Assembly (NCBI RefSeq): GCF_003369915.1
Contig: NC_046677.1
Coordinates: forward strand, 3,968,001 to 4,032,000
From: Drosophila miranda
Taxonomy: Eukaryota; Arthropoda; Insecta; Diptera; Drosophilidae
Reading direction: 5' to 3'
Length of the DNA stretch: 64,000 bases
The notes beneath the pieces are model-generated. The model was not told where the DNA came from and ran no database searches. It saw only the letters and a list, made by a program, of their open reading frames with translations. The position numbers and the translations under genes were made by a program. Positions 37,308-47,639 of this stretch are shown here, piece by piece (position 1 is the stretch's first letter; the number at the start of each line of letters is the position of its first letter).

Positions 37308-37728
37308 CAGGGCTGAAGACGGACCCCGACAACGCACCCCGACCCGACGGATTGGCAAGCATTCTCCAACTGGATGTAGAATTTATTCTCTTTTATCAAC
37401 AGCAACAGCAACAGAACGAGTAGTAGTAGGCTTCGAGTCGATTTGGAGCAGCTGTCCAGGTTGACGAGCTGCCGAATATCGGCTGGAGCTCATTCCGACT
37501 TTGAGCCTGGTTGTGAACACATCAAAAAAAGTTTTCAATCTCCAAAAACTAACATCTTTTGGAACACTTTATTTTGTTTGTGGTAAGTGGTCAAGAAAAT
37601 CTAGAACGTAGAATGTAACTTCTTAGACTTGGTCTACCTTTGACAGAACACCTGTGCTCTCTGTCGAAACCATCCTCCATCTCCTGTTCCTGCTCCTGCT
37701 CCTACTCCAGCTGACTACGCTCATCAGG
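37308..37728. other. Spacer and leader intron of Cys-rich gene 3
   Basis: A perfect donor TGTG|GTAAGT at 37583 and the acceptor ...CTACTCCAG at 37710 define a 128-bp leader intron. The leucine-rich open frame just upstream of the third gene (from 37654) runs across this intron and has no ATG, so I do not count it as coding. Confidence 0.45.
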
Positions 37729-37899
37729 ATGTGCTGCAATCCCGGTGGCTGCTGCGGTCTGCCCGCCTGTATCCAGTGCACCAACTTCTGCTTCAACTGC
37801 TGGACCGGCACGGCGAGCGTTCCCAGCTGTCGCTCTGGCTACACACCAGCCTGTCCGCTCTATCGCGGCTGCTGCGGTGGGCCTCGAGGCTGTTGCTAG
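37729..37899 (+). CDS. Small Cys-rich protein 3, 56 aa
   Basis: Starts MCCNPGGCCGLPACIQC and ends CCGGPRGCC, with the same cysteine pattern as the two genes before it. The first ATG follows the leader acceptor (37710) by 18 bp. A poly(A) signal AATAAA lies at 37930-37935, 30 bp after the stop. Third member of the tandem set between brat and the CIDE-N gene. Confidence 0.72.
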   Translation: MCCNPGGCCGLPACIQCTNFCFNCWTGTASVPSCRSGYTPACPLYRGCCGGPRGCC

Positions 37900-37935
37900 C
37901 TACCCTCCTCGATGTCTACGAAACTAAGAAATAAA

Positions 37936-38523
37936 ATTTACCGTCTCTCATAGAAAATCATCCGTGAATAAAAGAACTTCAAAGCAAAACATATGTACAT
38001 ATGTAGGTGTGTACTTATTACTGAATGCAGGGCACAATACACAAGGGCCGTATTTTAAAATAGGGGACCCATCAGAGTCATCCAAAGCAATTGGCTTTAT
38101 GGCGGACAAGTTGTGTTCGTATATCGCCATATCAGAAGAATGCCAAGCCTCCGGAACAGAACTTAAGATGTCTTCAGGACCGGATCGACACTCAACAGGG
38201 CTCAGGCTGCCCGTTCCTTGTTACTTTTCAATTATTTTTATTTAATTTTATTATTATTATATATTACATATAATAAACAAATAAATATTTCATCAAAATC
38301 AAATTATTCGGTGATTTCGGTGGAAAATTGTCGATGATTTCGGACAAGGAAATCTTCTGTCCTGAAATTGTCGCGAGGCGAAAATTCCTCTTCTGGAGCA
38401 TCCGTCGTTAGGTTTCTTTTTTCTACGACGAGTAGGTGTTGATAATGTCCTAAGTGACCCAAAACATGCCCGCTTGTTTTGGGCGGCTTGTCCTGTTATT
38501 GTGACGAGTTGTCGGTACTGGTA
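37936..38523. other. Intergenic; nothing recognised
   Basis: No coding sequence or RNA gene is supported. AT-rich; contains one ACATATGTACATATGTA block at about 37990 and a possible poly(A) region for the minus-strand gene to the right. Confidence 0.4.
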
Positions 38524-38956
38524 CTAGCACTCAGGTAATGCGCCAGCGGCAGGTGCAGATAGCAGAGTCCTAACAGCATTCCATCGAGTTGACAAAAAAG
38601 GCGGGGCCTCAGCCGAAAAGAGTTGGCAAAAGTCACTTTCTGAGTAAAAGCTTTGGCTAATTTGATTACACGCATCTGATAGAGAATTTTCCAAGGCTTC
38701 CGAAAATGGAAACTTTGAGAAAATCTGAAATAGATGATGTAGAATCTGAAAGGCATTTTTGCGGTTTAACATTTTCGAGATGAGAGACTGGGGCGTGGTG
38801 GCTATTAGTTGACCTTCGCGATCCTTTTCCAGCAACGAATCTGGGTACTTTTCGGCCGCCTGCTGGGCCACTTGTCGAAACACCCGCATACACAAGGATA
38901 TTGCCAAACGTGTTCAGGCGCTTGCCCAGGCTGTGCTTTCCTCGCAGCAATTTCAT
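38524..38956 (-). pseudogene. Possible broken 3' continuation of the CIDE-N gene
   Basis: Downstream of the CIDE-N gene's stop, two minus-strand frames carry protein-like, unbiased sequence. Frame A (to about 38830) reads VPNDIMKLLRGKHSLGKRL. Frame C (38907 to 38524, about 128 codons) includes AQQAAEKYPDSLLEKDREGQ and later SLISKMLNRKNAFQILHHLF. They are offset by one base around a GGG run near 38888, and frame A is separated from the upstream exon by about 40 bp containing an in-frame TAA. Either this is a decayed C-terminal half or it belongs to the gene through an unusual 40-bp intron plus a sequence error. Confidence 0.4.
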
Positions 38957-38996
38957 TATATCATTGGGTACCTTGTTCCAAGGTATCGAAAATTAT

Positions 38997-39714
38997 TTAA
39001 ACAGCCCTGACGTCTTTGGCCAGGGACAGAGTCTCGTCATTGGAGACGGTCGAGTCATTGGCATTCGATACAATACTGTTGTTGGCATAGAAACTGGGAT
39101 CCACCGAGCTGCCAGCACGCTCCGATCGGCTCAGTGGCGAGGGCGGAGGCAGAATTACATATTCGTCCGTTTCGGCCAGCAGCATTAGCAGAATCTTCTC
39201 CTTGGCTGCAAACAAGAGCACCTCATCCTCGCAGATCTCGCAGCCATTGCTCTCCAGGACAATGGTGTTGCCGGCCAGGCCATACTTGTGAGCTAATAAA
39301 TGCACGTTAAGAAATAATTATTTAATTAATTTAATATAAATTTAAGAACTGTTTTTTACTTACCCTTATCTATCACATCCTTCCTCGTGGGCAAGGACAT
39401 GAACGTCTTCTTGGTCTTCCGATCGGCACTGCATATGGTCCTCGGCCTTTGATTTCTACACCTTTTCCACTTTTTCAGCCACTTTTCAGAATGTGTTGAT
39501 TCTGCATTGAAAGTAAACGATTAAGCATCTTCGGACACCGAGCGAGCTGTGGGTACGCACCAGAGCCAGATTTAGTTTCTGATTTTTTTGCTCCTCCTGT
39601 TTGTACACCATTTTCGTTTGTTGCCTTTGCGACCGCCGGGGCCGGCGGCTGGCTTGGTGCTTGTGGCTTCATATCGTTCGCAGTGTGTTGGGACCCTGCT
39701 GTAGCTGCGTCCAT
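38997..39714 (-). CDS. CIDE-N domain protein (Drep/DFF-like)
   Basis: Three exons: 39561-39714, 39364-39501 and 38997-39292. The introns have a GTGCGT donor with AATGCAG acceptor, and a GTAAGT donor with TTTATTAG acceptor, both in phase 1; total 195 residues. The N-terminus is low complexity (Ala/Pro/Gln). Residues about 78-150 form a CIDE-N domain: RPRTICSADRKTKKTFMSL, then HKYGLAGNTIVLESNGCEI and an acidic strand ending KILLMLLAETDEY. CIDE-N domains mediate the head-to-tail assembly of DFF40/DFF45 and the fly Drep proteins in apoptotic DNA fragmentation and lipid-droplet biology. There is no nuclease domain within this model. It ends at a TAA, but more coding-like sequence follows. Which Drep it is closest to cannot be decided here. 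Confidence 0.65.
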
Positions 39715-40491
39715 GGCATTTATTTTGGATAATTCAATTCGGAAGCCCCCTTTCTTTCTCCTCTGTATTTTGTTGCACCGTGAAATAAAAATGAAGCAGT
39801 GTAGAGATGTAAAAAATACATTGATGTTTGTGTGCTGCAGTTCAACGCTGAACTAGTTCAATGGACCTGAACTACAGTTTACGTTTGCGTTCTTGATTCA
39901 TTGCCACGGTTCGCTTAACTGGCAGTACAATCTTAACAAATCTCCTAAATACTAATATTTGCACTTGAGTTGAGTAACATTTTGCCCAAGTTTATGGTCA
40001 TATTCAAATCATTAATCAAATCATCAAATGCACTACAGCTTGAGCCACGGAACTGGTTCTTCGAACTGGCGTATACAAAACAAAATTCGATAGTGCATCA
40101 GTGTTGGGCAATGAAACAGAACGCTCCAGCTCAGCTCTAATTTTATCGGCGCCCACCTCACCTCACCGTGTTCGTTCAATTATACTGTGCAGGGAGGGTT
40201 TGTTTACAAGCCTTGTAAGTCTTTACAGGGTGGATTTCCTGGGCCATTTTACCTGTTGTTTTTCTCAGCAACATACATTTTCCAGCCACATGTAGCCGAG
40301 CACATTTGTAAGCACCAGCAACCTTTAAGGGCGGGCGTTTTTGAAAGAACGGCCTTGCCGCCCAGAAACTCGTGAGCGTGAAACAACAGAAAAATAGTGT
40401 CCAGTTTTATCCATAATATCTATATTAACAATAATAATATTAAAAAAAAAAAAACGCCTTCAATACAAATATATTACCAACAAAAAATATC
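39715..40491. other. Intergenic region between the CIDE-N gene and smo
   Basis: Divergent promoter space. No credible coding sequence on either strand. Confidence 0.5.
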
Positions 40492-40776
40492 TATCGATAT
40501 ATTGATATCAATCCCAAGTTTCGGCCGCGGAGTCGCGTTTATTTTTGTTTTTCTCCTTGGTTCCATATTTTTCTTGAATAAAATATATTTGAAGCCAGAA
40601 CTCAACGAATACATCGGCACAATGCTTTGACGTGCTCCTCCAAGCGATCCTCCAAGAAGCTCCCAAACGAGGAGCGGCTGCCGCACTTGGGGCCCATTAA
40701 TATTCACAAAAGGCTGCAATTGGATGTATTATTAGCGAATATTATTACTCTCAACACACGGCACACGGAAGGTATT
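40492..40776 (+). promoter_or_regulatory. smo: smo promoter (DRE) and 5' leader
   Basis: A perfect TATCGATA at 40492-40499 lies 285 bp before the smo start codon, with a second near-copy (TATTGATATC) just after it. The leader between contains a hydrophobic open frame (about 40510-40630, GRGVAFIFVFLLGSIFFL) ending at the TGA at 40628-40630. It has no ATG in frame and is noted under findings. Confidence 0.5.
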
Positions 40777-43700
40777 ATGCAAATGTAAGTAAATAACGCA
40801 ACCAAATGGCTTATATCAAACCATTTTATTGTTTCCCCTCCCTCCCCCCAACACGCCAGGCATTTCTGGGAACTAGCGATAGTCTGCCTGTGGGTGGCAT
40901 CAAACTGCGTGCGATCGACGACCGCCAGCCTGTCTAAGTATAGCAGCACAACGCCGGCGAGTGTCAAGCAAGTGGATGTGGAACTGGAGCCCATCAATGG
41001 CACTCCCAATTACCGTCTGTACGGGAAGAAAGGCAAAGACGATAAGCCCTGGTTTGATGGACTGGACAGTCGCCACATTCAGTGTGTGCGACGGGGTCGC
41101 TGCTATGCCACCACAAATCACTCAAATACCTGCTTTGGCTCCAAATTGCCCCATGAATTGAGTAGCCTCGATTTAACTGATTTTCATACCGAAAAAGAGC
41201 TCAACGAGAAGCTTAACGATTACTACGCTCTGCGGCATGTACCAAAATGTTGGGCAGTTATTCAGGTACGTCAATCTACAGTAGAGTAAAGAAATTGTTG
41301 AATCTATTTGCTTACACTTCCTCTACCACTCCCACTCCCATTTATAGCCATTTCTGTGCGCTGTTTTCAAGCCGAAATGCGAGAAAATCAACGGCCAGGA
41401 CATGGTCTACCTGCCTTCGTATGAAATGTGTCGGATTACGCTGGAACCCTGTCGCATTTTATACAACACAACATTTTTCCCGAAATTCCTGCGCTGCAAC
41501 GAAACGCTATTTCCAACGAAATGCACAAACGGAGCGCGCGGCATGAAATTCAATGTAACCGGCCAGTGCCTGAGTCCGCTGGTACCGGCCGAGTCAGCGG
41601 CCAGCTATTATCCGGGCATCGAGGGATGCGGTGTGCGCTGCAAGGATCCTTTGTACACGGACGATGAGCATCGACAGATCCACAAGCTCATTGGATGGGC
41701 GGGCACGCTGTGCCTGGTCTCCAATTTGTTTGTGGTGGCCACCTTTTTCATCGACTGGCAGAATGCCAACAAGTATCCGGCTGTGATTGTGTTCTACATA
41801 AATCTATGCTTCCTGATTGCCTGCATTGGGTGAGTCCACTTTGGGTTACAGATCCTTCCGTCCCACAGGAGTCTTATTTATGCTCTGGTTCTCTCTCTCT
41901 CTCTCTCTCTCTCTTCAGCTGGCTCTTGCAATTCACTTCAGGATCCCGTGAGGATATTGTCTGTCGCAAGGATGGCACTCTTCGCCATTCAGAGCCCACC
42001 GCCGGTGAGAATCTCTCCTGCATTGTGATCTTTGTGCTGGTATACTACTTCCTTACGGCCGGCATGGTCTGGTTTGTGTTCCTCACCTATGCCTGGCACT
42101 GGCGCGCCATGGGCCATGTCCAAGATCGCATCGACAAGAAGGGCTCGTACTTTCATTTGGTTGCTTGGTCGCTGCCTCTGGTGCTGACCATCACCACAAT
42201 GGCCTTTAGCGAGGTGGATGGCAATAGTATTGTTGGGATCTGCTTTGTGGGCTACATTAATCATCCGATGCGGGCTGGCCTGCTGCTGGGACCGCTCTGC
42301 GGTGTCATTCTCATAGGCGGCTACTTCATAACGCGCGGCATGGTGATGCTCTTTGGCCTGAAGCACTTTGCCAATGACATTAAATCCACATCGGCTAGCA
42401 ATAAAATCCATTTGATCATCATGCGCATGGGCGTCTGTGCGCTGCTCACCTTGGTCTTCATTCTCGTGGCCATTGCCTGTCATGTGACGGAGTTCCGACA
42501 TGCCGAGGAGTGGGCTGAAAGCTTCAGGGAGTTTATAATGTGAGCATTTAGAGCAGTTATATATCTTTTAATCATTATATTAATCTGTTTCAATTGTTTA
42601 CCTTTCTTTTAGTTGCAAAATATCTTCCGTTTTCGAGGAGAAGAGCTCTTGTCGCATAGGGAATCGTCCCAGCGTGGGTGTCCTTCAGCTGCATTTGCTG
42701 TGCCTCTTCAGTTCAGGGATTGTCATGTCCACCTGGTGCTGGACACCATCTTCCATTGAGACCTGGAAACGTTATATAAGAAAGTTAGTTTACATTTTCC
42801 TTTTTTAAATGTTAATTTAATCATTGCGTGATTTCTGTACAGAAAGTGCGGCAAGGAGGTCGTCGAGGAGGTCAAAATGCCCAAGCACAAGGTCATTGCC
42901 CAGACCTGGGCCAAGCGCAAGGACTTCGAAGACAAGGGCAGGCTCTCCATAACGCTCTACAACACCCACACCGACCCTGTGGGCCTCAACTTTGACGTAA
43001 ACGATCTGAATTCCTCGGAGACGAATGAGATTAGCTCCACTTGGGTGCACTATCTGCCACAGTGCGTTAAGCGTCGCATGGCCCTTACGGGAGCTGCCAC
43101 AGGTACAGCAAACTCCTCCAGTCAGGGACCGCGCAAGAACTCCCTGGACTCGGAGATTAGTGTGAGTGTGCGGCACGTCTCGGTCGAATCTCGACGCAAT
43201 TCGGTGGACTCTCAGGTCTCTGTGAAGATTGCCGAAATGAAAACCAAAGTGGCATCGCGGAGCCGGGGCAAACATGGTACCTCCTCGAGCAACAAGAGAA
43301 CTCAGCGACGGAGAGACTACATTGCCGCGGCCACGGGCAGAAGCAGCAAGTATAGCACTGCAGGCGGCAGAAGGGAGAGCAGCACTTCCGTTGAGTCTCA
43401 GGTGATTGCCCTGAAGAAGACAACGTATCCAAATGCTAGTCACAAAGTGGGCGTCTTTGCCCACAGCACCAAGAAGCAGCACAACTACAGCTCTATGAAA
43501 CGTCGCACGGCCAATGCCGGACTGGATCCCTCGATTCTTAATGAGTTTCTGCAAAAGAATGGCGAATTTATATTTCCATTCCTGCAGAATCAGGACATGA
43601 CCACATCATCCGAGGAGGAGAACTCACGAGCCTCAATGAAAATCCAAGATCTGAACGTGGTGGTCAAGCAGGAGGTCAGCGAGGACGACGATGATGATGA

Positions 43701-44340
43701 TGTTAGGACTGGGCCAAAGATTGAGGAGCTGCCGAACAGCAAGCAGGTGGCTCTGGAGAATTTCCTCAAGAACATGCAAAAATCCAACGAATCGAATGGC
43801 AATCGTCATTCCCGCAACTCCACGCGGAGTCGTCAGTCTCGGAAATCCCGAAAGGACCTGCCCAAGTCGCATCATCATCATCATCCCAAAAACATCGGCA
43901 ATGGCTTGACTGATTTGCTGCAGATGGATTTCAAGCGCGACTATGTGAGGGATCGCGCCAACGACTCGCTCAGCTGCTCCTCTGTGGAGCTGGACGTTGC
44001 CCTGGATGTCGGCAGTCTGATGCATAGTTCCTATTCGGGGATGTCGATGGGGAAGCCCCATTCGCGCAACAGCAAGACCAGCTGTGATGTGGGCATTCAA
44101 GCCACTCCTTTCGAGATTGCCAACCTGAACATACCCTCGTACGGCAATGAGGAGCTGCAGCAGGCGATGCGACTGCTGAATGCGGCCAGTCGTCAGCGCA
44201 ACGACGCCGCCAACGAAGAGGGAGACACCGAGATGCAATCCCTGCTGGGACACAATGGCCTCCGACACCACAGGGGAGGTGAGCCCACATTTATGAGCGA
44301 ATCGGACAAGCTGAAAATGCTGCTGCTTCCTTCCAAATAG
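40777..44340 (+). CDS. smo: Smoothened, Hedgehog signal transducer
   Basis: Class F seven-pass receptor relieved from Patched inhibition in Hedgehog signalling; acts at the plasma membrane. Six coding exons: 40777-40784 (8 nt, ATGCAAAT), 40860-41265, 41348-41829, 41919-42539, 42613-42783 and 42843-44340. All introns are GT-AG and the reading frame closes perfectly to 1061 residues (D. melanogaster 1036). Layout: a short signal peptide (MQMHFWELAIVCLWVA); an extracellular cysteine-rich Frizzled domain (about 76-200); seven membrane helices (about 248-548); and a long cytoplasmic tail. The tail keeps the PKA/CK1 phosphorylation clusters (SRRNSVDS near 677, RRESSTSVES near 739) and the conserved end ESDKLKMLLLPSK. 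The start in the 8-nt exon is chosen because it restores a signal peptide; the unspliced frame offers only GTG. Poly(A) signal at 44850-44855. Confidence 0.98.
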
Positions 44341-44875
44341 TAAGACTGGCGGATAATACTCAACCCAATGCATTTACTTAAGTTTCGAAAACTACTCTTA
44401 TATTTGAGTGCCCTTCACGTCGTCCTTATAGCATGGTTTCGATAGAATTTATATTTACATATATTGTGAAGGGCATTCATGGCACAAGAGCCTCAGCCTC
44501 GGACAAGTCCGATGATGCGTTTTCCTTAATTGTTTTATTGAGCAGAATTAAGCGAAATTACGATTTACGAAAATACTCATAGATTTAGACTTTCGAATGT
44601 TCTTACAAATCCTATCCCATTTAGCACTTAAGTACATCCTCCTCTATGTCTGTATGTAAATGATGTTTCCTTGAACACTAGACTATAGATTAAATATAGC
44701 TACAACGCTTTAACAAGTGCAGAAACAGCAGCTGCAGCCTCTTTCAGGGGCAACCAACAAGCACAACGAATAACGCAAGAACACAAATGGTATTACAGAA
44801 AGTGCCTTTACAACGTTTACAAAATATCTCATATGTTTTTTGTGTGACTAATAAAACGATTTTAAATCCTTAATC
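44341..44875. other. Overlapping 3' UTRs of smo and the AIG1-like gene A
   Basis: 535 bp between convergent stop codons. The plus-strand AATAAA for smo is at 44850-44855, only 20 bp from the stop codon of the minus-strand gene. A minus-strand AATAAA for that gene is near 44534-44539, inside the smo 3' UTR. The two transcripts should overlap by about 300 bp. Confidence 0.55.
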
Positions 44876-45782
44876 CTATCCCTGTTTGAATTTCTGCTGC
44901 TGCTGCAGCAGCTTCAACTCTTGTGCCCAGACAATGTTGTTGCAGAACTCGCCCAGCAAGTAACAAACGAGATTGAAGCCCACCAAAAGGCCCAGAAACA
45001 GGTAGCGCAACGCCAGAGGTAACACCTCCAAAATGGGATAGACCCACTCGCCGCTGAAGTAACGAACTATGTGCAGCCAAATAATGTATAGTAGGATGAA
45101 GGAAATGTTGCCCGTGACGCCGGCCAGGCGGCTGGGGTATTGCCGGAAGCACGTAAACATATCCATTACCGCCAGCAGGGCCACATTCGTATGCACCACA
45201 TGGTTCAGCCAGCTGCAAAAGGACAAAAGGTTAACAACTCATTATACATAAATGCCACGTAAACGTGATTAATATAATTATAGTCACTTGCCTCGGAAAT
45301 ATGGCGTCCAGAGCCGAGGGAAAGATGAGCTCACGATCCCATATATAAATGACCCAGAATGAGATGCAAACATTATGGGCGACGGGAAAGGCCAGTGCCG
45401 AAAAAATATAGTCGCGCACAGATCGCAGCTTGGACTTTGACGCCACTTGGACCGTGTTGTCGCCGAAAAGATCGTTCAGCAAGGCCAAGCTATGATATAT
45501 GGCCTGCAATATGACGTCCAGGAATGTTAGATACTTGAATTTGCCGCCCCAGCGTGCCTTGAGCTCCTCCTCCTCCAAATCCTTGGGCCAGTGCACACGG
45601 AAATAGTGAAAATAGATTCCATACGAGAACTGTGCAGCTGATAGCACGTGCACAAGGAGTCGCAGGTACTTGAAGGCGCCGCTTGTATAGGCATCGTTAA
45701 AAGTGTCCAGACGGTCATTGGTGGCCTGGGCGGCTTCCTTGGCGGGGTTTGATTCACGTGTTTTCTTTTTGCTTTTGGTCAT
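44876..45782 (-). CDS. AIG1/ADTRP-family membrane hydrolase, gene A
   Basis: Multi-pass membrane protein of the AIG1/ADTRP (FAR-17a) family; the human members hydrolyse fatty-acid esters of hydroxy fatty acids. Exon 1 is 45292-45782 and exon 2 is 44876-45212; total 275 residues. The catalytic Thr is in KYLTFLDV and the catalytic His in WLNHVVHT, both as in human AIG1 (Thr43, His134). About five to six hydrophobic segments can be seen, including HNVCISFWVIYIWDRELIFP and the conserved GEWVYPILE. The start is the ATG at 45782 (MTKSKKK); an upstream in-frame TTG is rejected. The intron has a GC donor (CCGAG|GCAAGT), confirmed by the paralogue next door, which splices at the same codon with GT. 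Tandem duplicate of gene B; probably the orthologue of one of the D. melanogaster AIG1-like genes near smo. Confidence 0.92.
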
Positions 45783-46513
45783 TTTTTTTTGGTTTGGTTT
45801 GATATTTTTTGATTGGATTTCCAATGAGTGTGCCGGATATGAGGGTGTTTATTAGGCCCCTCGCACCTACCTTCTATGCAATATACCCTGATGTGGTCAG
45901 CTGTTTGGGGGGGGCGGCGGCGGCTCACCTTACCGTACCTTACACTACAGCTATTCCACAAACAAACAAAAGTTGATCTCGTCACAGATCTTTTGTTTTG
46001 ACAGATAACAGTATATTTGAAGCGCTCGTTTTCAAAATCTTTATTTTTCACTAAACCAGAGTTTTTGCGATTTTATTATGATACTCGACTAAAATATTAT
46101 ATTTGAAATTACAGGATTTAACGCAGGTATTCAAAGTGTTTTGATGTGCCTTGATATGAGGTTTTAATTTGAAAAAGGCAAATTTCACTTAACGATTCAG
46201 CTATTTAAAACCGAAAACCGAGACGTCATGCATTGCTCTCAGATCTCAGGTCAAGCCTTCTGGAGAACAGTGAAAACTACGACTATTAATCTCAAATACA
46301 ATAATGTAATTCTTATTAAGAATAGAAATATCATTAGCAAGTTTTGTGTGGTTTGGTTTTTTCTTCTCTAGACTTCTTTATGTTAAAGACAGGTTCACAT
46401 TTTAATAGGTATGTAAAATATATAAGCGAATTATTTCTTTGTATATAGTTACTAATTAAACGTGACTACTACACAACACCGCAACCGCACTCTTAGCTAT
46501 GTAGATGCACAGC
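45783..46513. other. Intergenic between AIG1-like genes A and B
   Basis: Holds the gene A promoter side and the gene B 3' UTR. AT-rich with a G8 run near 45906. No coding sequence or RNA gene seen. Confidence 0.5.
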
Positions 46514-47573
46514 CTAGTTGGATTTGCGTTTGGCTAGCTTCACTTCCTTGGCCCACACGGTGTTGTTCAAGAACTCGCCGACCAGGTAGAGAGCTAATGT
46601 AAACCCAATCACGGCAACAAAGAAGACAATGCGCTGCGGCAGCTGCAACACCTCCAACACCGGATACACCCAGACGCCGGAATAATGTTTGACAATGTGA
46701 ATCCACACCAAATAGGCGCCCATGAATATAGTCAGGCCAGTGAGACCCTTGCTGCGTTTGGGATAGGCGCGATATGAGGTAAACAGCTCCAGCACAATGA
46801 AGACAACAATATTGGTGTGGAGGACATGGTTCAGCCAGCTGCAAACGGAAATTAAATTCAATTATTAAGAGTGCATAGAAGAAAAGCGCACTCTCACTCA
46901 CCTGGGAAAGACGGGGTCCAAGACCTTGGGGAAGACGAGTTCACGGTCGATGGCATAGAGCGTCCAGAAGGTGACACCCACATTGAGAGCCACGGGGAAG
47001 GCGAGGGTGGCCATCAGCCAGTCCTTGAATTGCCGTATGGCAGGGGGCCGCTTGGGTGCCAGCTCATTTGTGCCCACAAAATCATTGACAAGTGAAACGA
47101 TATAGTAGAGAGCCTGTATTATCTGCAAGTGGGGAAAGGAAGGTAAACGGGTGGTCAGACAGATACTCGTACGTATGTGGCGTGTTGTCTGTGTTGAAGG
47201 GTTGTTTGCCTGTTCAGTGGAGTGGAGTGGAAGGAATTACTTCCCCCAATCACAGCTGCGTGTAAGCGCGTTATCCAATCGTTTTCTGATTAGATTCAAA
47301 GCGAGTTAGCAACTGAACTTTAAACCACCGTAATTAGTATTCATGGGATGATGCTCTGTGTTGTCTTACCGCATCCAAAAATGTTAGATATTTAAACTTC
47401 CCACCAAACGGATGATGAATCCTCATCTCGGGCTCGGTTGTTGGGAACTCCACATACGAATAGTCATAGTATATGCCATAGGTGAACTGTACGGCGGCCG
47501 TTAGGTGCATCAGAGTCCGCAGAGCCCCATAAACACCACCGTAAACGGAGTTTGCTCTCACCGCTGTACCCAT
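46514..47573 (-). CDS. AIG1/ADTRP-family membrane hydrolase, gene B (proximal isoform)
   Basis: Paralogue of gene A. Exons 47370-47573 (MGTAVRANSV to the LTFLDA motif), 46902-47122 and 46514-46838 give 249 residues. Introns are GTAAGA/TTGCAG (phase 0) and GTGAGT/TTTGCAG (phase 2). The catalytic Thr lies in KYLTFLDA at the very end of exon 1, and the catalytic His in WLNHVLHT at the start of exon 3. The conserved DRELVFPK and GVWVYPVLE are present. Gene A lacks the first intron, so it was lost there or gained here. Two further exon-1-like segments upstream (48374-48565 and 52765-52962) end in the same phase after the same motif, so I read this locus as one gene with three alternative starts. 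Confidence 0.92.
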
Positions 47574-47639
47574 TTCTGAGGCAGTTAATTGATTTTTTCA
47601 CGGCCGCCCGGTCGTCAAACGAAACAAAATATGAATGGA

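Noticed and set aside
37654-37728. Leucine-rich N-terminal extension of Cys-rich protein 3 (looks like a signal peptide)
   Set aside because: It starts at GTG, runs across a predicted intron/acceptor boundary (37710), and its two paralogues begin directly with MCC.
42817-44373. Antisense frames of about 245 codons opposite the smo tail
   Set aside because: Shadow frames of the sense exon with no start context, domain or splice support.
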